In this document: positions 17,426-25,759 of the stretch, in pieces | Position numbering within the stretch: position 1 is the stretch's first letter | Layout of the letters: the number at the start of each line of letters is the position of its first letter | NCBI RefSeq assembly: GCF_014287675.1 | Contig: NZ_JACOPQ010000009.1 | Coordinates: 62,001-126,000 of the forward strand | Origin: Lawsonibacter faecis | GTDB lineage: Bacteria > Bacillota > Clostridia > Oscillospirales > Oscillospiraceae | Length of the DNA stretch: 64,000 nt | Reading direction: 5' to 3' | The notes under the pieces: generated by a model | Told to the model about the DNA's origin: nothing | Database searches by the model: none | Seen by the model: the letters and a program-made list of their open reading frames with translations, nothing else | Program-made: the position numbers and the translations under genes

Positions 17426-18118
17426 TCACTCACCGTCCAGCGGCAGGGGCTTGGGGGCCTTGGGGCCCTCCTCCCGGTAGGTGCGCAGAAGCTCCTCCAG
17501 TGTCGTGTCGTGCTCGGCAAACTCTGCGGAGATGGCCGTCAAACTCTTGCGCACCCGCTCCAGCTCCCCGTCGGCGTGGGCGATGGTGGCGTCCACATCG
17601 GTGCGCAGGCGGTCATACCCGGCCTGGACGCGCCCGATCCACTGCTCCAGAGCGGCGCGGATCTGCCGGGCCTGCTGCTCCGCCTCGGTGACGATGCTCT
17701 GGGCCCGGTGGTGGGCGTTGAGCTCAATGCCCGCCGTGCGGTCCTTCAGGTCCTCGTAGGCCTCGGCGGCGGGCACAAGCCGGTCCAGCCGCTCAGACAG
17801 ATGGGTGGTGCGGGCCTCGGCCTCCTCCAGACGCGCGGCCTTCTCCTCCACCTCGGCCCTGGCCAGCTCCAGGCTGGCGGCACAGGCCCTCAGGTTCCCG
17901 GAGAGCTGCTCGGCCCGGGCGGCGGCCTCATCCGCGCGCTTTTCGGCGGCGGCGGCCCGCTCCTCCAGTCCGGCGGTCCCGGTCCTCGCCTCCTCCAGAT
18001 CCTTTTTCAGGCTCTCCACTGCGGCGGCATGCTCCCGGTTCGTGGTCTCAATATAGTTCAGCACATCCTGCTTGTTAAACCCGCCGAAGGCGGCGCTTCG
18101 GAACTGCTGTACGCTCAT
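17426..18118 (-). CDS. DivIVA-domain coiled-coil protein
   Basis: 230 residues. The N-terminus MSVQQFRSAAFGGFNKQDV is a DivIVA membrane-curvature domain; the rest is almost entirely heptad coiled coil rich in Ala, Glu and Arg (about 35-205), with a proline-rich tail. Such proteins recruit division, sporulation or cell-wall partners at poles and septa. The ATG at 18118 follows ACGAGGTG at good spacing; an ATG at 18139 would add seven residues. It shares a transcript with the fumarase-beta gene, which is functionally unexpected. Confidence 0.85.
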   Translation of the reverse strand: MSVQQFRSAAFGGFNKQDVLNYIETTNREHAAAVESLKKDLEEARTGTAGLEERAAAAEKRADEAAARAEQLSGNLRACAASLELARAEVEEKAARLEEAEARTTHLSERLDRLVPAAEAYEDLKDRTAGIELNAHHRAQSIVTEAEQQARQIRAALEQWIGRVQAGYDRLRTDVDATIAHADGELERVRKSLTAISAEFAEHDTTLEELLRTYREEGPKAPKPLPLDGE

Positions 18119-18246
18119 ACGGAACACCTCGTCTCTCATGTCTGGGGCGTATGCCCCCGCTGATGATTCGATTGCATTTTATCATAACGCCGCAAATAAC
18201 ACAATGTTTTCTGTTTTTTCCCCCACGCCATACTGCTTTATTATAA

Positions 18247-18275
18247 TTGACGCGCAAAACCCCAAATGATATAAT
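18247..18275 (+). promoter_or_regulatory. Sigma-A promoter of the methyltransferase gene
   Basis: TTGACG (18247-18252), 17-bp spacer, TATAAT (18270-18275), 36 bp before the start codon. Confidence 0.8.
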
Positions 18276-18311
18276 ACTACGATTGACATTGGATAAGATG
18301 GAGAAGTGGAT

Positions 18312-19178
18312 ATGTGGACTTCTGACAAGTGGCGCGACTATGAACTGATTGACTGCGGCCGGGGCGAAAAGCTGGAGCGCTGGGGGAAATACACCCTGGT
18401 GCGGCCCGATCCCCAGGCCATTTGGAATACGCCCCGGGAGAATCCGCTCTGGCGGCGGCACGACGCGCGGTACGCCCGCTCGTCCACCGGCGGCGGGGCG
18501 TGGGAGAAAAAAGAACTCCCCGAGCGCTGGACCGTGGGTTACGGGAACCTCACCTTCAACATCAAGCCCATGAACTTCAAACACACCGGCCTCTTCCCCG
18601 AGCAGGCCGCCAACTGGGACTGGGCCGGCGAGCAGATCCGGAAAGCCGGGCGGCCCGTTTCGGTGCTGAACCTCTTCGCCTACACCGGCGGGGCCAGCGT
18701 GGCCTGTGCCGCGGCGGGGGCAAGCGTCTGCCATGTGGACGCGGCCAAGGGCATGGTGGCCTGGGCCAAGGAGAACGCCAAATCCTCCGGTCTGGAGGAC
18801 GCGCCCATCCGATGGATCATCGACGACTGCGGCAAGTTCGTGGAGCGTGAAATCCGCCGGGGCCGCCGGTACGACGGGGTGATTATGGACCCCCCCTCCT
18901 ACGGACGCGGCCCCTCCGGCGAGATCTGGAAGCTGGAGGAGAACCTCTACCCCTTCGTGGAGCTGGTGGCGGGGGTGCTCTCCGACGCGCCGCTCTTCTT
19001 CATCATCAACTCCTACACCACGGGGCTCGCCCCGTCGGTGCTCACCTATCTTCTGGAGAGCATCGTCACAAAGCGCCACGGCGGCCGCACCGAGAGCGGC
19101 GAGCTGGGCCTTCCCGTCACTGATACCGGGCTGGTTCTCCCCTGCGGCGCCACTGGACGGTGGAGGGCGGACAGGTAA
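18312..19178 (+). CDS. Class I SAM-dependent rRNA-type methyltransferase (RlmI-like core)
   Basis: 288 residues. The SAM-binding motif I is VLNLFAYTGGASVACAAAGA (about 120-139), then HVDAAKGMVAWAKEN, and the catalytic motif DPPSYGRG. This matches the C-terminal catalytic part of RlmI/YccW-type 23S rRNA cytosine-5 methyltransferases, without their N-terminal PUA domain. Target RNA is inferred, not shown. The ATG at 18312 has GGAG 8 bases upstream. Single-gene unit with its own promoter and a hairpin downstream. Confidence 0.82.
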   Translation: MWTSDKWRDYELIDCGRGEKLERWGKYTLVRPDPQAIWNTPRENPLWRRHDARYARSSTGGGAWEKKELPERWTVGYGNLTFNIKPMNFKHTGLFPEQAANWDWAGEQIRKAGRPVSVLNLFAYTGGASVACAAAGASVCHVDAAKGMVAWAKENAKSSGLEDAPIRWIIDDCGKFVEREIRRGRRYDGVIMDPPSYGRGPSGEIWKLEENLYPFVELVAGVLSDAPLFFIINSYTTGLAPSVLTYLLESIVTKRHGGRTESGELGLPVTDTGLVLPCGATGRWRADR

Positions 19179-19228
19179 CGAGAACACTCAGGGCGAAAAA
19201 GCTGTGCCGCCGGAAACGGCGTCTCTCA

Positions 19229-19259
19229 CTGCGGCGCTCCGCAGCCCCAGCGCTTTTTT
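19229..19259 (+). terminator. Probable terminator of the methyltransferase gene
   Basis: CTGCGG-CGCT-CCGCAG (19229-19244), then nine bases and T6 (19254-19259). A larger alternative fold pairs AAAAAGCTG near 19197 with CAGCGCTTTTTT. Confidence 0.55.
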
Positions 19260-19306
19260 ACTCTTTCTTCTGTTCTTCTGTTTTATCTATATGAAGAGGT
19301 AACGAT

Positions 19307-20152
19307 ATGTCTGACGCCATCATTAAAACCGAACATCTCCGCTTTGCCTACGCCGCCGAGGGAGGGCTTTCCCCGGTGGTGCTGGACGGGGTGGATCTGG
19401 AGATCGAAGAGGGCTCCTTCGTGGCCGTCCTGGGCCACAACGGGTCGGGCAAATCCACGCTCGCCAAGCACATGAACGCCATTCTGCTCCCCACCGGGGG
19501 CAAGGTGTATGTGGACGGTATGGACACCTGTGAGGATGCCGATCTGCTGGACATCCGCCGCACCGTGGGCATGGTCTTCCAGAATCCGGACAACCAGATT
19601 GTCGCCAACGTGGTGGAGGAGGACGTGGCCTTCGCCCCCGAGAATCTGGGCGTGCCCCCGGCGGAAATCCGTAAGCGGGTGGACGACGCCCTCGCCATGG
19701 TGGGCATGAGCGAGTACGCCGCCCATGCGCCCCACCTCCTCTCCGGCGGGCAGAAGCAGCGCATCGCCATCGCGGGCGTCATCGCAATGCGGCCCCGATG
19801 CGTGGTGCTGGACGAGCCCACCGCCATGCTGGACCCCATCGGCCGGGACGAGGTTTTGAAGACCATCCGCCTGCTCAACAGGGAGTACGGCATGACCGTG
19901 GTCCTCATCACCCACCATATGGACGAGGCCGCCCAGGCCGACCGGCTGGTGGTCATGGCCAAGGGCAAGGTCATCGCCGACGGCAGCCCCAGGCAGGTCT
20001 TCCAGCGGGTGGAGGAGCTGCGCGCCGTGGGCCTCACCGTCCCGGAGACGGTGGAGCTGTGCTGGGAGCTGCGCCGGGAGGGGCTGGACGTCCCGCTGGA
20101 CGCCATCTCGGACGAGGAGTGCGCACAGGCGCTCTACCAAATATTAAAGTGA
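19307..20152 (+). CDS. ecfA1: ECF transporter energizing ATPase 1
   Basis: 281 residues. Walker A GHNGSGKS (43-50), Q-loop FQNPDNQ, signature LSGGQKQR (145-152), Walker B VVLDEPTAMLD, switch ITHH. The FQNPDNQ block and the order A1-A2-T identify the group II energy-coupling-factor module, shared by several vitamin S components. The riboflavin S component at 35.9 kb is a likely client. Followed by ecfA2 after 105 bp that include a small GGCCCGA stem (20160-20178). Confidence 0.95.
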   Translation: MSDAIIKTEHLRFAYAAEGGLSPVVLDGVDLEIEEGSFVAVLGHNGSGKSTLAKHMNAILLPTGGKVYVDGMDTCEDADLLDIRRTVGMVFQNPDNQIVANVVEEDVAFAPENLGVPPAEIRKRVDDALAMVGMSEYAAHAPHLLSGGQKQRIAIAGVIAMRPRCVVLDEPTAMLDPIGRDEVLKTIRLLNREYGMTVVLITHHMDEAAQADRLVVMAKGKVIADGSPRQVFQRVEELRAVGLTVPETVELCWELRREGLDVPLDAISDEECAQALYQILK

Positions 20153-20257
20153 CTTGTCCGGCCCGATATGGTCGGGCCTTATAGCGGGCCGTCGGGCCGC
20201 CGTCCTTCGGGCGTCACCTGCGGGGATGCACCATCAATCATAAAGGATACGTGAACT

Positions 20258-21124
20258 ATGGAGCCTATCATCCAAACGGAAAAACTCTGTCACACCTATT
20301 CGGCGGGCACTCCCTTCGAGCGCTTCGCCCTGGTCGACGTGGACTTCACCGCCTACCGGGGGGAGTACCTGGGCATTATCGGTCACACCGGGTCGGGGAA
20401 ATCCACCCTGATCCAGCATCTGAACGGCCTTTTGAAGCCCACCTCCGGCAGGGTTCTCTTTGAGGGGCAGGATATCTGGGAGAGCAAGGAGCGCACCCGC
20501 CAGACCCGCTTCCAGGTGGGCCTGGTATTCCAGTACCCGGAGTATCAGCTCTTTGAGGAGACGGTGTATAAGGACATCGCATTCGGACCCAAAAACATGA
20601 AGCTGGACGATGGGGAGATTGACCGCCGGGTCCGCCAGTCCGCCGAATTCGTGGGCCTCGGGCCCGAAATTCTGGAGCAGTCCCCCTTTGAGCTCTCCGG
20701 CGGCCAGAAGCGCCGTGTGGCCATCGCGGGGGTTATCGCCATGGAGCCCTCCGTCCTCATTCTGGATGAGCCCACCGCCGGGCTGGACCCCGTGGGTGTG
20801 AGCGATATCCTGCGCAATATCCACGACTACCATGTGGCCAAAAACGCCACCATCATTATCGTCTCCCACTCCATGGAGGAGGTGGCCCGCACGGTGGACC
20901 GCCTCGTGGTGGTGGACGACGCCCGCATCCCCTTCTCCGGCACCCCCCGGGAGGTCTTCGCCCACGAGGAGGAGCTGGTCGCCATGGGCCTGGGCGTGCC
21001 CCAGGTGACCCGGGTCTTCCACCGGCTGCGCCGGCTGGGTGTGGATGTGGACGACACGGTCTACACCATGGAGCAGGCCAAGGCCGCCTTCCTGGACGTT
21101 TTGAAGAGAAAGGGGGCGGTGTAA
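20258..21124 (+). CDS. ecfA2: ECF transporter energizing ATPase 2
   Basis: 288 residues. Walker A GHTGSGKS (47-54), FQYPEYQLFEETVYKDIAFGP typical of EcfA2, signature LSGGQKRR, Walker B LILDEPTAGLDP, switch VSHSM. It pairs with EcfA1 as the cytosolic motor of the module. The ecfT start codon follows its stop directly. Confidence 0.95.
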   Translation: MEPIIQTEKLCHTYSAGTPFERFALVDVDFTAYRGEYLGIIGHTGSGKSTLIQHLNGLLKPTSGRVLFEGQDIWESKERTRQTRFQVGLVFQYPEYQLFEETVYKDIAFGPKNMKLDDGEIDRRVRQSAEFVGLGPEILEQSPFELSGGQKRRVAIAGVIAMEPSVLILDEPTAGLDPVGVSDILRNIHDYHVAKNATIIIVSHSMEEVARTVDRLVVVDDARIPFSGTPREVFAHEEELVAMGLGVPQVTRVFHRLRRLGVDVDDTVYTMEQAKAAFLDVLKRKGAV

Positions 21125-21931
21125 GTGGCGCTGAAGGACATCACCCTGGGCCAGTACTTCCCCGGCAATTCCATTCTCCACCGCCTGGACCCCCGGACAA
21201 AGATTCTGCTTACCGTCATCTATATCGTGGCCCTCTTCCTCGCCAAACAGCTGGCGGGGTACGGAATTCTGCTGCTGGTGCTGGCCGCCGCCATCGCCGT
21301 CTCCAGGGTAAAGCTCAAGGTCATTCTCAAGGGGCTCAAGCCCATCCTGTTCATCATTATCATCACCGGCATTCTGAACCTCTTCTGGACGCCCGGCGAC
21401 ATTCTTTGGCAGTGGGGCTTCCTCAAGCTCACCGTCCAGGGCATCTGGGCGGCGGTCTTCATGGTGCTGCGCATCTCCATGCTCATCATCTGCACCTTCC
21501 TGCTGACCTACACCACCTCCCCCATCCTGCTCACCGACGGGCTGGAGAACCTTCTCGGGCCCCTCAAAAAACTCCACGTCCCTGTCCATGAGCTGGCGAT
21601 GATGATGTCCATCGCCCTGCGGTTCATCCCCACCCTGATTGAGGAGACCGACAAAATCATGTCCGCTCAGAAAGCCCGGGGCGCGGACTTCGATACCGGC
21701 AATCTGCTGGACAAGGCCAAGGCTCTGATACCCCTGCTGGTGCCCCTCTTTATCTCGGCCTTCCGCCGGGCGGACGAGCTGGCCATCGCCATGGAGTGCC
21801 GCTGCTACCACGGCGGCGAGGGCCGCACACGCCTGCGCCAGCTCAAGTACAAGACCCCGGATATCGTGGGCATCGCGGGCGGCCTGCTCCTCTGCGCGGG
21901 CGTGGGCGTGCTGGGGCATTTTGGGCTGTAA
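21125..21931 (+). CDS. ecfT: ECF transporter transmembrane subunit
   Basis: 268 residues, four to five membrane helices. It begins MALKDITLGQYFPGNSILHRLDPRTK, a standard EcfT opening. The coupling motifs AQKARGADFDTG and MECRCYHGGEGRTR correspond to the two Ala-Arg-Gly-type helices that contact the ATPases. GTG start immediately after the ecfA2 stop with AGGGGGCGG as ribosome site. Confidence 0.95.
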   Translation: MALKDITLGQYFPGNSILHRLDPRTKILLTVIYIVALFLAKQLAGYGILLLVLAAAIAVSRVKLKVILKGLKPILFIIIITGILNLFWTPGDILWQWGFLKLTVQGIWAAVFMVLRISMLIICTFLLTYTTSPILLTDGLENLLGPLKKLHVPVHELAMMMSIALRFIPTLIEETDKIMSAQKARGADFDTGNLLDKAKALIPLLVPLFISAFRRADELAIAMECRCYHGGEGRTRLRQLKYKTPDIVGIAGGLLLCAGVGVLGHFGL

Positions 21932-22035
21932 GACCCTGAGACTTTCATAACGCTGTTTTACAATTTAAGAAAACTCTAATGAAAGTTTCATTCTTTATCA
22001 CAAATATTGCGCTAGAATAAGTGCTGCGAGGTTCT

Positions 22036-22785
22036 ATGAGAAATATAGCGTTAAAGCTGATGTATGTCGGAACGGCGTATCACGGCTGGCAGATCCAGAA
22101 GAACGCCGTGTCCGTGGAGGAGACGCTGGAGAAGGCCATCGCCACGGTGGTGGGCCACGGCGTCAAATGCGTGGGTGCGGGCAGAACCGACGCAGGCGTC
22201 CATGCCGAGGTGTATATCGCCAATTTCCACACCAGTTCCACCATCCCCTGCGACCGCCTGCCTCTGGCGCTCAATACCCGCCTGCCCGACGACATTGTCG
22301 TGACCAGGGCCACCGAAGTGGGCGGGGACTTCAACGCCATCGGCTCGTGCCTGAAGAAGGAGTACACCTACCGCATCTACAACTCCCGCATCCGCAACGC
22401 CTTTTTTGTAAACCGGGTGTGGTTCTACCCCAAGTATCTGGACGAAAAAGTGATGCAGTCGGCGGCGGACCGCTTTGTAGGCACCCACGATTTCGCCGCC
22501 GTCCAGACCGTGGGCACCGACGTGCGCTCCACGGTACGCACGGTCCACTACTTTGACATCTCCCGCACGGGCGATATGATCGAGTGCCGGGTCTGTGCCA
22601 ACGGCTTTCTCTACAACATGGTGCGGGCTATGGTGGGCACCTGCGTCTACGCCGCCGAGGGCAAATTTCCACCCGAGGCCGTCTCCGACATTCTGGCGGG
22701 CAAAAACCGCACCGCCGCGGGTCCGACCTCTCCCCCCGGGGGACTCTACATGACGAAGCTGTGGTACGAGGAAGCCGTTTTATAA
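22036..22785 (+). CDS. truA: tRNA pseudouridine synthase A
   Basis: 249 residues. The opening MRNIALKLMYVGTAYHGWQ and GAGRTDAGVHA with catalytic Asp52 are diagnostic. It isomerises uridines 38-40 in tRNA anticodon stems. The ATG at 22036 has GAGG just upstream; the GTG at 22021 would add five residues. The order ecfA1-ecfA2-ecfT-truA is the conserved Firmicute arrangement, although here 104 bp with a possible TAGAAT box separate ecfT from truA. Confidence 0.95.
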   Translation: MRNIALKLMYVGTAYHGWQIQKNAVSVEETLEKAIATVVGHGVKCVGAGRTDAGVHAEVYIANFHTSSTIPCDRLPLALNTRLPDDIVVTRATEVGGDFNAIGSCLKKEYTYRIYNSRIRNAFFVNRVWFYPKYLDEKVMQSAADRFVGTHDFAAVQTVGTDVRSTVRTVHYFDISRTGDMIECRVCANGFLYNMVRAMVGTCVYAAEGKFPPEAVSDILAGKNRTAAGPTSPPGGLYMTKLWYEEAVL

Positions 22786-22902
22786 ACGGGAGAAGAAAGC
22801 GTCAATCAAAAACAGCTTTGAAGCCGGTCCTCCCATCCGATGTATTTTTCGGGGCGAGCCTCTTTTATTTTTCATTCTTCATTTTCCGAAAGGTGCATAC
22901 AT

Positions 22903-24096
22903 ATGAGAGACAAGCAGCCGCCGGCGGACGATAAGCCGGTCAGGAAAAAACCGAATATTTTTGTACGGCTGCTGGCTTTTCTGGTGACCCTTGCGCTGAT
23001 GTTCGGCGCGGTGACCCTTGTGGTCTACCGGGACAAGCTGAATTTCGACGTGTTCCGCCGGTGGTTTACCTACCGCAGCCTGGAGCGCAACGACAGCGGC
23101 CAGGCCCAGTCCTTCGTGCACGGGGGCGAGGTCTACGACCGCTTTGCCGCAGTCGGGGAAAATCTGCTCACCGCCTCCTCCACCAGTTACCGCCTCTTCT
23201 CGGGCAGCGGCGTCAAGTACGTGGACGAGCAGGCCGCGCTGGAGAATCCTGTGGTCTCCTCCGCCGGGAATTACGGACTGGTCTACGACGCGGGCGGCCG
23301 CTCCCTCTTCGTCTTCAAGAACAAGGAGGAGATTTTCTCCCTGACGCTGGACGCGGGCAAAACCCTGCTCTCCGCCCGGGTCAATCCCTCAGGCTGGCTG
23401 GCGGTGACCACCCAGGCCACCGGCTACAAGGGCTCCGTAACGGTGTATAACGCCGACTACGCCCCCGTCCTCCGGCTCAACCTCTCCAGCAGCTTCATCA
23501 TGGACGCGGTGGTGACGGCGGACAACAAATCCCTCGCCACCATCACCATCGGTCAGGGGGACGCCGGCTTCCAGAGCCGTTTTTCCCTCTATGCCCTGGA
23601 CCGCACCGAGGAGCAGACCGAGGCCGACGCCTCCTGCCTGCTGGGCAGCATGGTGGTCCTGGATTTCCAGGAGAGCAGCGCGGGCTTCTGGGCCCTGGGC
23701 GACAGCGGTGTGGCACTGGCAGGCAAGGACGGCGCTCTGACCGGATCCTATGATTTCGGCGGACGCTACTTAAAGGAATTTTCATTGGGCGGAGACGATT
23801 TTGCCGTGGCCCTTCTGGGCAAGTACCGGGCCGGCACCCTGTCCGATCTGGTGGTGATAGACGACACGGGGACGGCCGGCGTCTCTATGCCCATGAACGA
23901 GCAGGTGCTCTCCCTCTCCGCCGCCGGGCGGTATATCGCCGTTCTCACCGCCGACCGGCTGGACATCTACACCTCGGATATGACTCTTTACAGCAGTGTG
24001 GCGGGCATCCAGGGCGCCCGAAAGGTTCTTATGCGCAGCGACGGCACTGCGCTGCTGATTGCCAGCGACACGGCGAGATTGTACGTTCCGAATTAG
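22903..24096 (+). CDS. DUF5711-like membrane-anchored beta-propeller protein
   Basis: 397 residues. A basic N-terminus, one membrane helix (about 24-44), then a 340-residue extracellular region made of repeating short beta motifs (SAGNYGLVYDAGGRSLFVF, SLATITIGQGDAG, FALGDSG-like blocks) suggestive of a WD40/YVTN-type propeller. Family assignment from memory of DUF5711 proteins, which often sit beside CvpA in clostridia, as here. Function unknown; possibly a cell-envelope scaffold or sensor. ATG at 22903 follows GAAAGGTG. Confidence 0.7.
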   Translation: MRDKQPPADDKPVRKKPNIFVRLLAFLVTLALMFGAVTLVVYRDKLNFDVFRRWFTYRSLERNDSGQAQSFVHGGEVYDRFAAVGENLLTASSTSYRLFSGSGVKYVDEQAALENPVVSSAGNYGLVYDAGGRSLFVFKNKEEIFSLTLDAGKTLLSARVNPSGWLAVTTQATGYKGSVTVYNADYAPVLRLNLSSSFIMDAVVTADNKSLATITIGQGDAGFQSRFSLYALDRTEEQTEADASCLLGSMVVLDFQESSAGFWALGDSGVALAGKDGALTGSYDFGGRYLKEFSLGGDDFAVALLGKYRAGTLSDLVVIDDTGTAGVSMPMNEQVLSLSAAGRYIAVLTADRLDIYTSDMTLYSSVAGIQGARKVLMRSDGTALLIASDTARLYVPN

Positions 24097-24232
24097 AGCA
24101 AACGGGAGGCGCAGCGGCTGATCTGTGCGCGGTATGGCCGCCTGCCGGCGGCTGATTGTTCTGACGGCGGCAGATCAGCGCCCGATTTCCAGGCGCCGTA
24201 CTATTTTCACACTTTACTTTCTTGGAGGTCTT

Positions 24233-24937
24233 ATGTCCTATCTTGTTTACGACATCGTCATACTGGCCGTCCTGCTCCTCTTCCTCTGGCGCGGCGCCTC
24301 CAAGGGCTTCGTCCTCTCCCTGTGCGGTCTGCTGGCCGTGGTGGTGGCCTTCGTGGGGTCCAGTTTCCTGGCCTCTTCCCTGGCTCCGAAAATCGGCGCG
24401 GCGCTGGAGCCCAGATTTGCCGCCGCCATCGAGGCCCAGCTGGACGAGCAGATAGCCAACTCCACCCCGAAGCCCGGCGAGACCGCTCCCGCCGCCCCCG
24501 AGGATTTTCCCCTCCAGGACGTGTTGGACGTGCTCAAGGGCATGGGGCTCTATGAGGATCTGATCAGCTCCATCGACAAGGCCGTCAACGAGGGCATGCT
24601 GGACGTGGCGGCCAGCGCCGCGGCGGCTGTTGCGGCAGCCATCGCCCAGTCGGTGGCATATATGGTGGTCTTCCTGGTCTGCTTCGTGCTCATCATGATC
24701 GCCTGGACCCTTCTGGCCCACGCCCTGGATCTGGTGACCAGGCTGCCCGGGCTCAACGCCCTCAACAAGACCGGCGGCGCGCTGATCGGGCTTGTGAAGG
24801 CGGTTATCATCCTCTTCATCGCCGCCTGGCTTCTGCGCTGTTCGGGCAGCCTGATCCCCGAGGAGGCTGTGGAACAGACCCATCTGCTCAAATTCTTTAT
24901 GACAACCAATCCCATGACGCTCATTACGGGCATCTAA
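24233..24937 (+). CDS. CvpA family membrane protein
   Basis: 234 residues. Start MSYLVYDIVILAVLLLFLWRG after CTTGGAGG. Four membrane helices (about 4-24, 28-48, 125-155, 182-205) with an extracellular insert between the second and third. CvpA-type proteins are linked to colicin V export and to envelope homeostasis; the molecular role is unclear. Followed by a terminator. Confidence 0.8.
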   Translation: MSYLVYDIVILAVLLLFLWRGASKGFVLSLCGLLAVVVAFVGSSFLASSLAPKIGAALEPRFAAAIEAQLDEQIANSTPKPGETAPAAPEDFPLQDVLDVLKGMGLYEDLISSIDKAVNEGMLDVAASAAAAVAAAIAQSVAYMVVFLVCFVLIMIAWTLLAHALDLVTRLPGLNALNKTGGALIGLVKAVIILFIAAWLLRCSGSLIPEEAVEQTHLLKFFMTTNPMTLITGI

Positions 24938-24950
24938 GAAATGTGCAAAC

Positions 24951-24997
24951 GGAAAAGGCGGCCAAACTTCTCTTTTGAAAAGAGCCGCGCCTTTTTC
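24951..24997 (+). terminator. Terminator after the CvpA gene
   Basis: An A4GGCGGC arm pairs imperfectly with GCCGCGCC, with an internal CTCTTTT/AAAAGAG stem, ending in T5 at 24992-24996. Confidence 0.75.
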
Positions 24998-25096
24998 ACT
25001 TCATTTCACCAAGCTGCGGACGTTTTCCTATGACGCTGCACCGATTCGCTTTTCACTTATGACATATCACTTTTCACTCTAGAAGAAGGTGTTCCT

Positions 25097-25636
25097 ATGA
25101 ACGTCCCCAATGCCCTCTCCCTCCTCCGGCTGGCCATGGTGCCCATTTTTGCGGTGGTCTTCTTCCAGCCCTTCCCGGAGGCCCGCTACTGGGCGGCCGG
25201 CATCTATGCGCTGGCCTTCGCCACCGACATCGCAGACGGGTACATCGCCCGGCACTTCAACCAGGTCACCCGCCTGGGCCGGATCCTGGACCCTCTGGCG
25301 GATAAGCTGATGACCTTCACGGTAATCGTCAGCATCACCGCCGCGGGCATCATCCCCGTGTGGGCGGTGGTAATCTTCTTCCTCAAGGAGGCCGCCATGG
25401 GCGTCGGCGCGCTGTCCATGTTCCACAAGATCGACGACGTGATGCCCGCCAACTGGCTGGGCAAGACCTCCACGGGGGTGTTTTTCATCGTCTGCGCCGC
25501 CCTGGTCCTCTTCCCCTCCATCCCCAAGACCTGGGCCACCGTCATGATCTCCGTGGCCCTTGCCCTCACTGTGGCCGCGTTTCTCTATTACCTGTGGATC
25601 TACCTCAGCGTGCTCGGAAAGAAAAAAACCAAGTAA
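25097..25636 (+). CDS. pgsA: CDP-diacylglycerol-glycerol-3-phosphate 3-phosphatidyltransferase
   Basis: 179 residues with about five membrane helices. The CDP-alcohol phosphatidyltransferase signature is complete: Asp44, Asp47-Gly48, Ala51-Arg52, Gly61, Asp65 and Asp69 in DIADGYIAR and GRILDPLADK. It makes phosphatidylglycerol phosphate in the membrane. Ribosome site AGAAGAAGGTG before the ATG. Single gene. Confidence 0.92.
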   Translation: MNVPNALSLLRLAMVPIFAVVFFQPFPEARYWAAGIYALAFATDIADGYIARHFNQVTRLGRILDPLADKLMTFTVIVSITAAGIIPVWAVVIFFLKEAAMGVGALSMFHKIDDVMPANWLGKTSTGVFFIVCAALVLFPSIPKTWATVMISVALALTVAAFLYYLWIYLSVLGKKKTK

Positions 25637-25643
25637 CCTACCA

Positions 25644-25681
25644 GAATTTCAGCGAAATTCATACGCAGTTCATAATTTCGC
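25644..25681. promoter_or_regulatory. Overlapping dyads upstream of clpE
   Basis: GAATTTC-AGC-GAAATTC (25644-25660) is a perfect 17-bp dyad with the same arms as the one at 1308-1324. It overlaps a second dyad, GCGAAATT (25652-25659) and AATTTCGC (25674-25681). No CtsR or CIRCE consensus is seen. A TAAAAT box follows at 25684. Probably an operator for stress control of clpE. Confidence 0.5.
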
Positions 25682-25759
25682 ACTAAAATTAATTTTCCGG
25701 GGCAAGTATGTCCCGCCGGGCGTGCAGACAGCATGTCCGTCCCAAAGGAGTTGACACAT

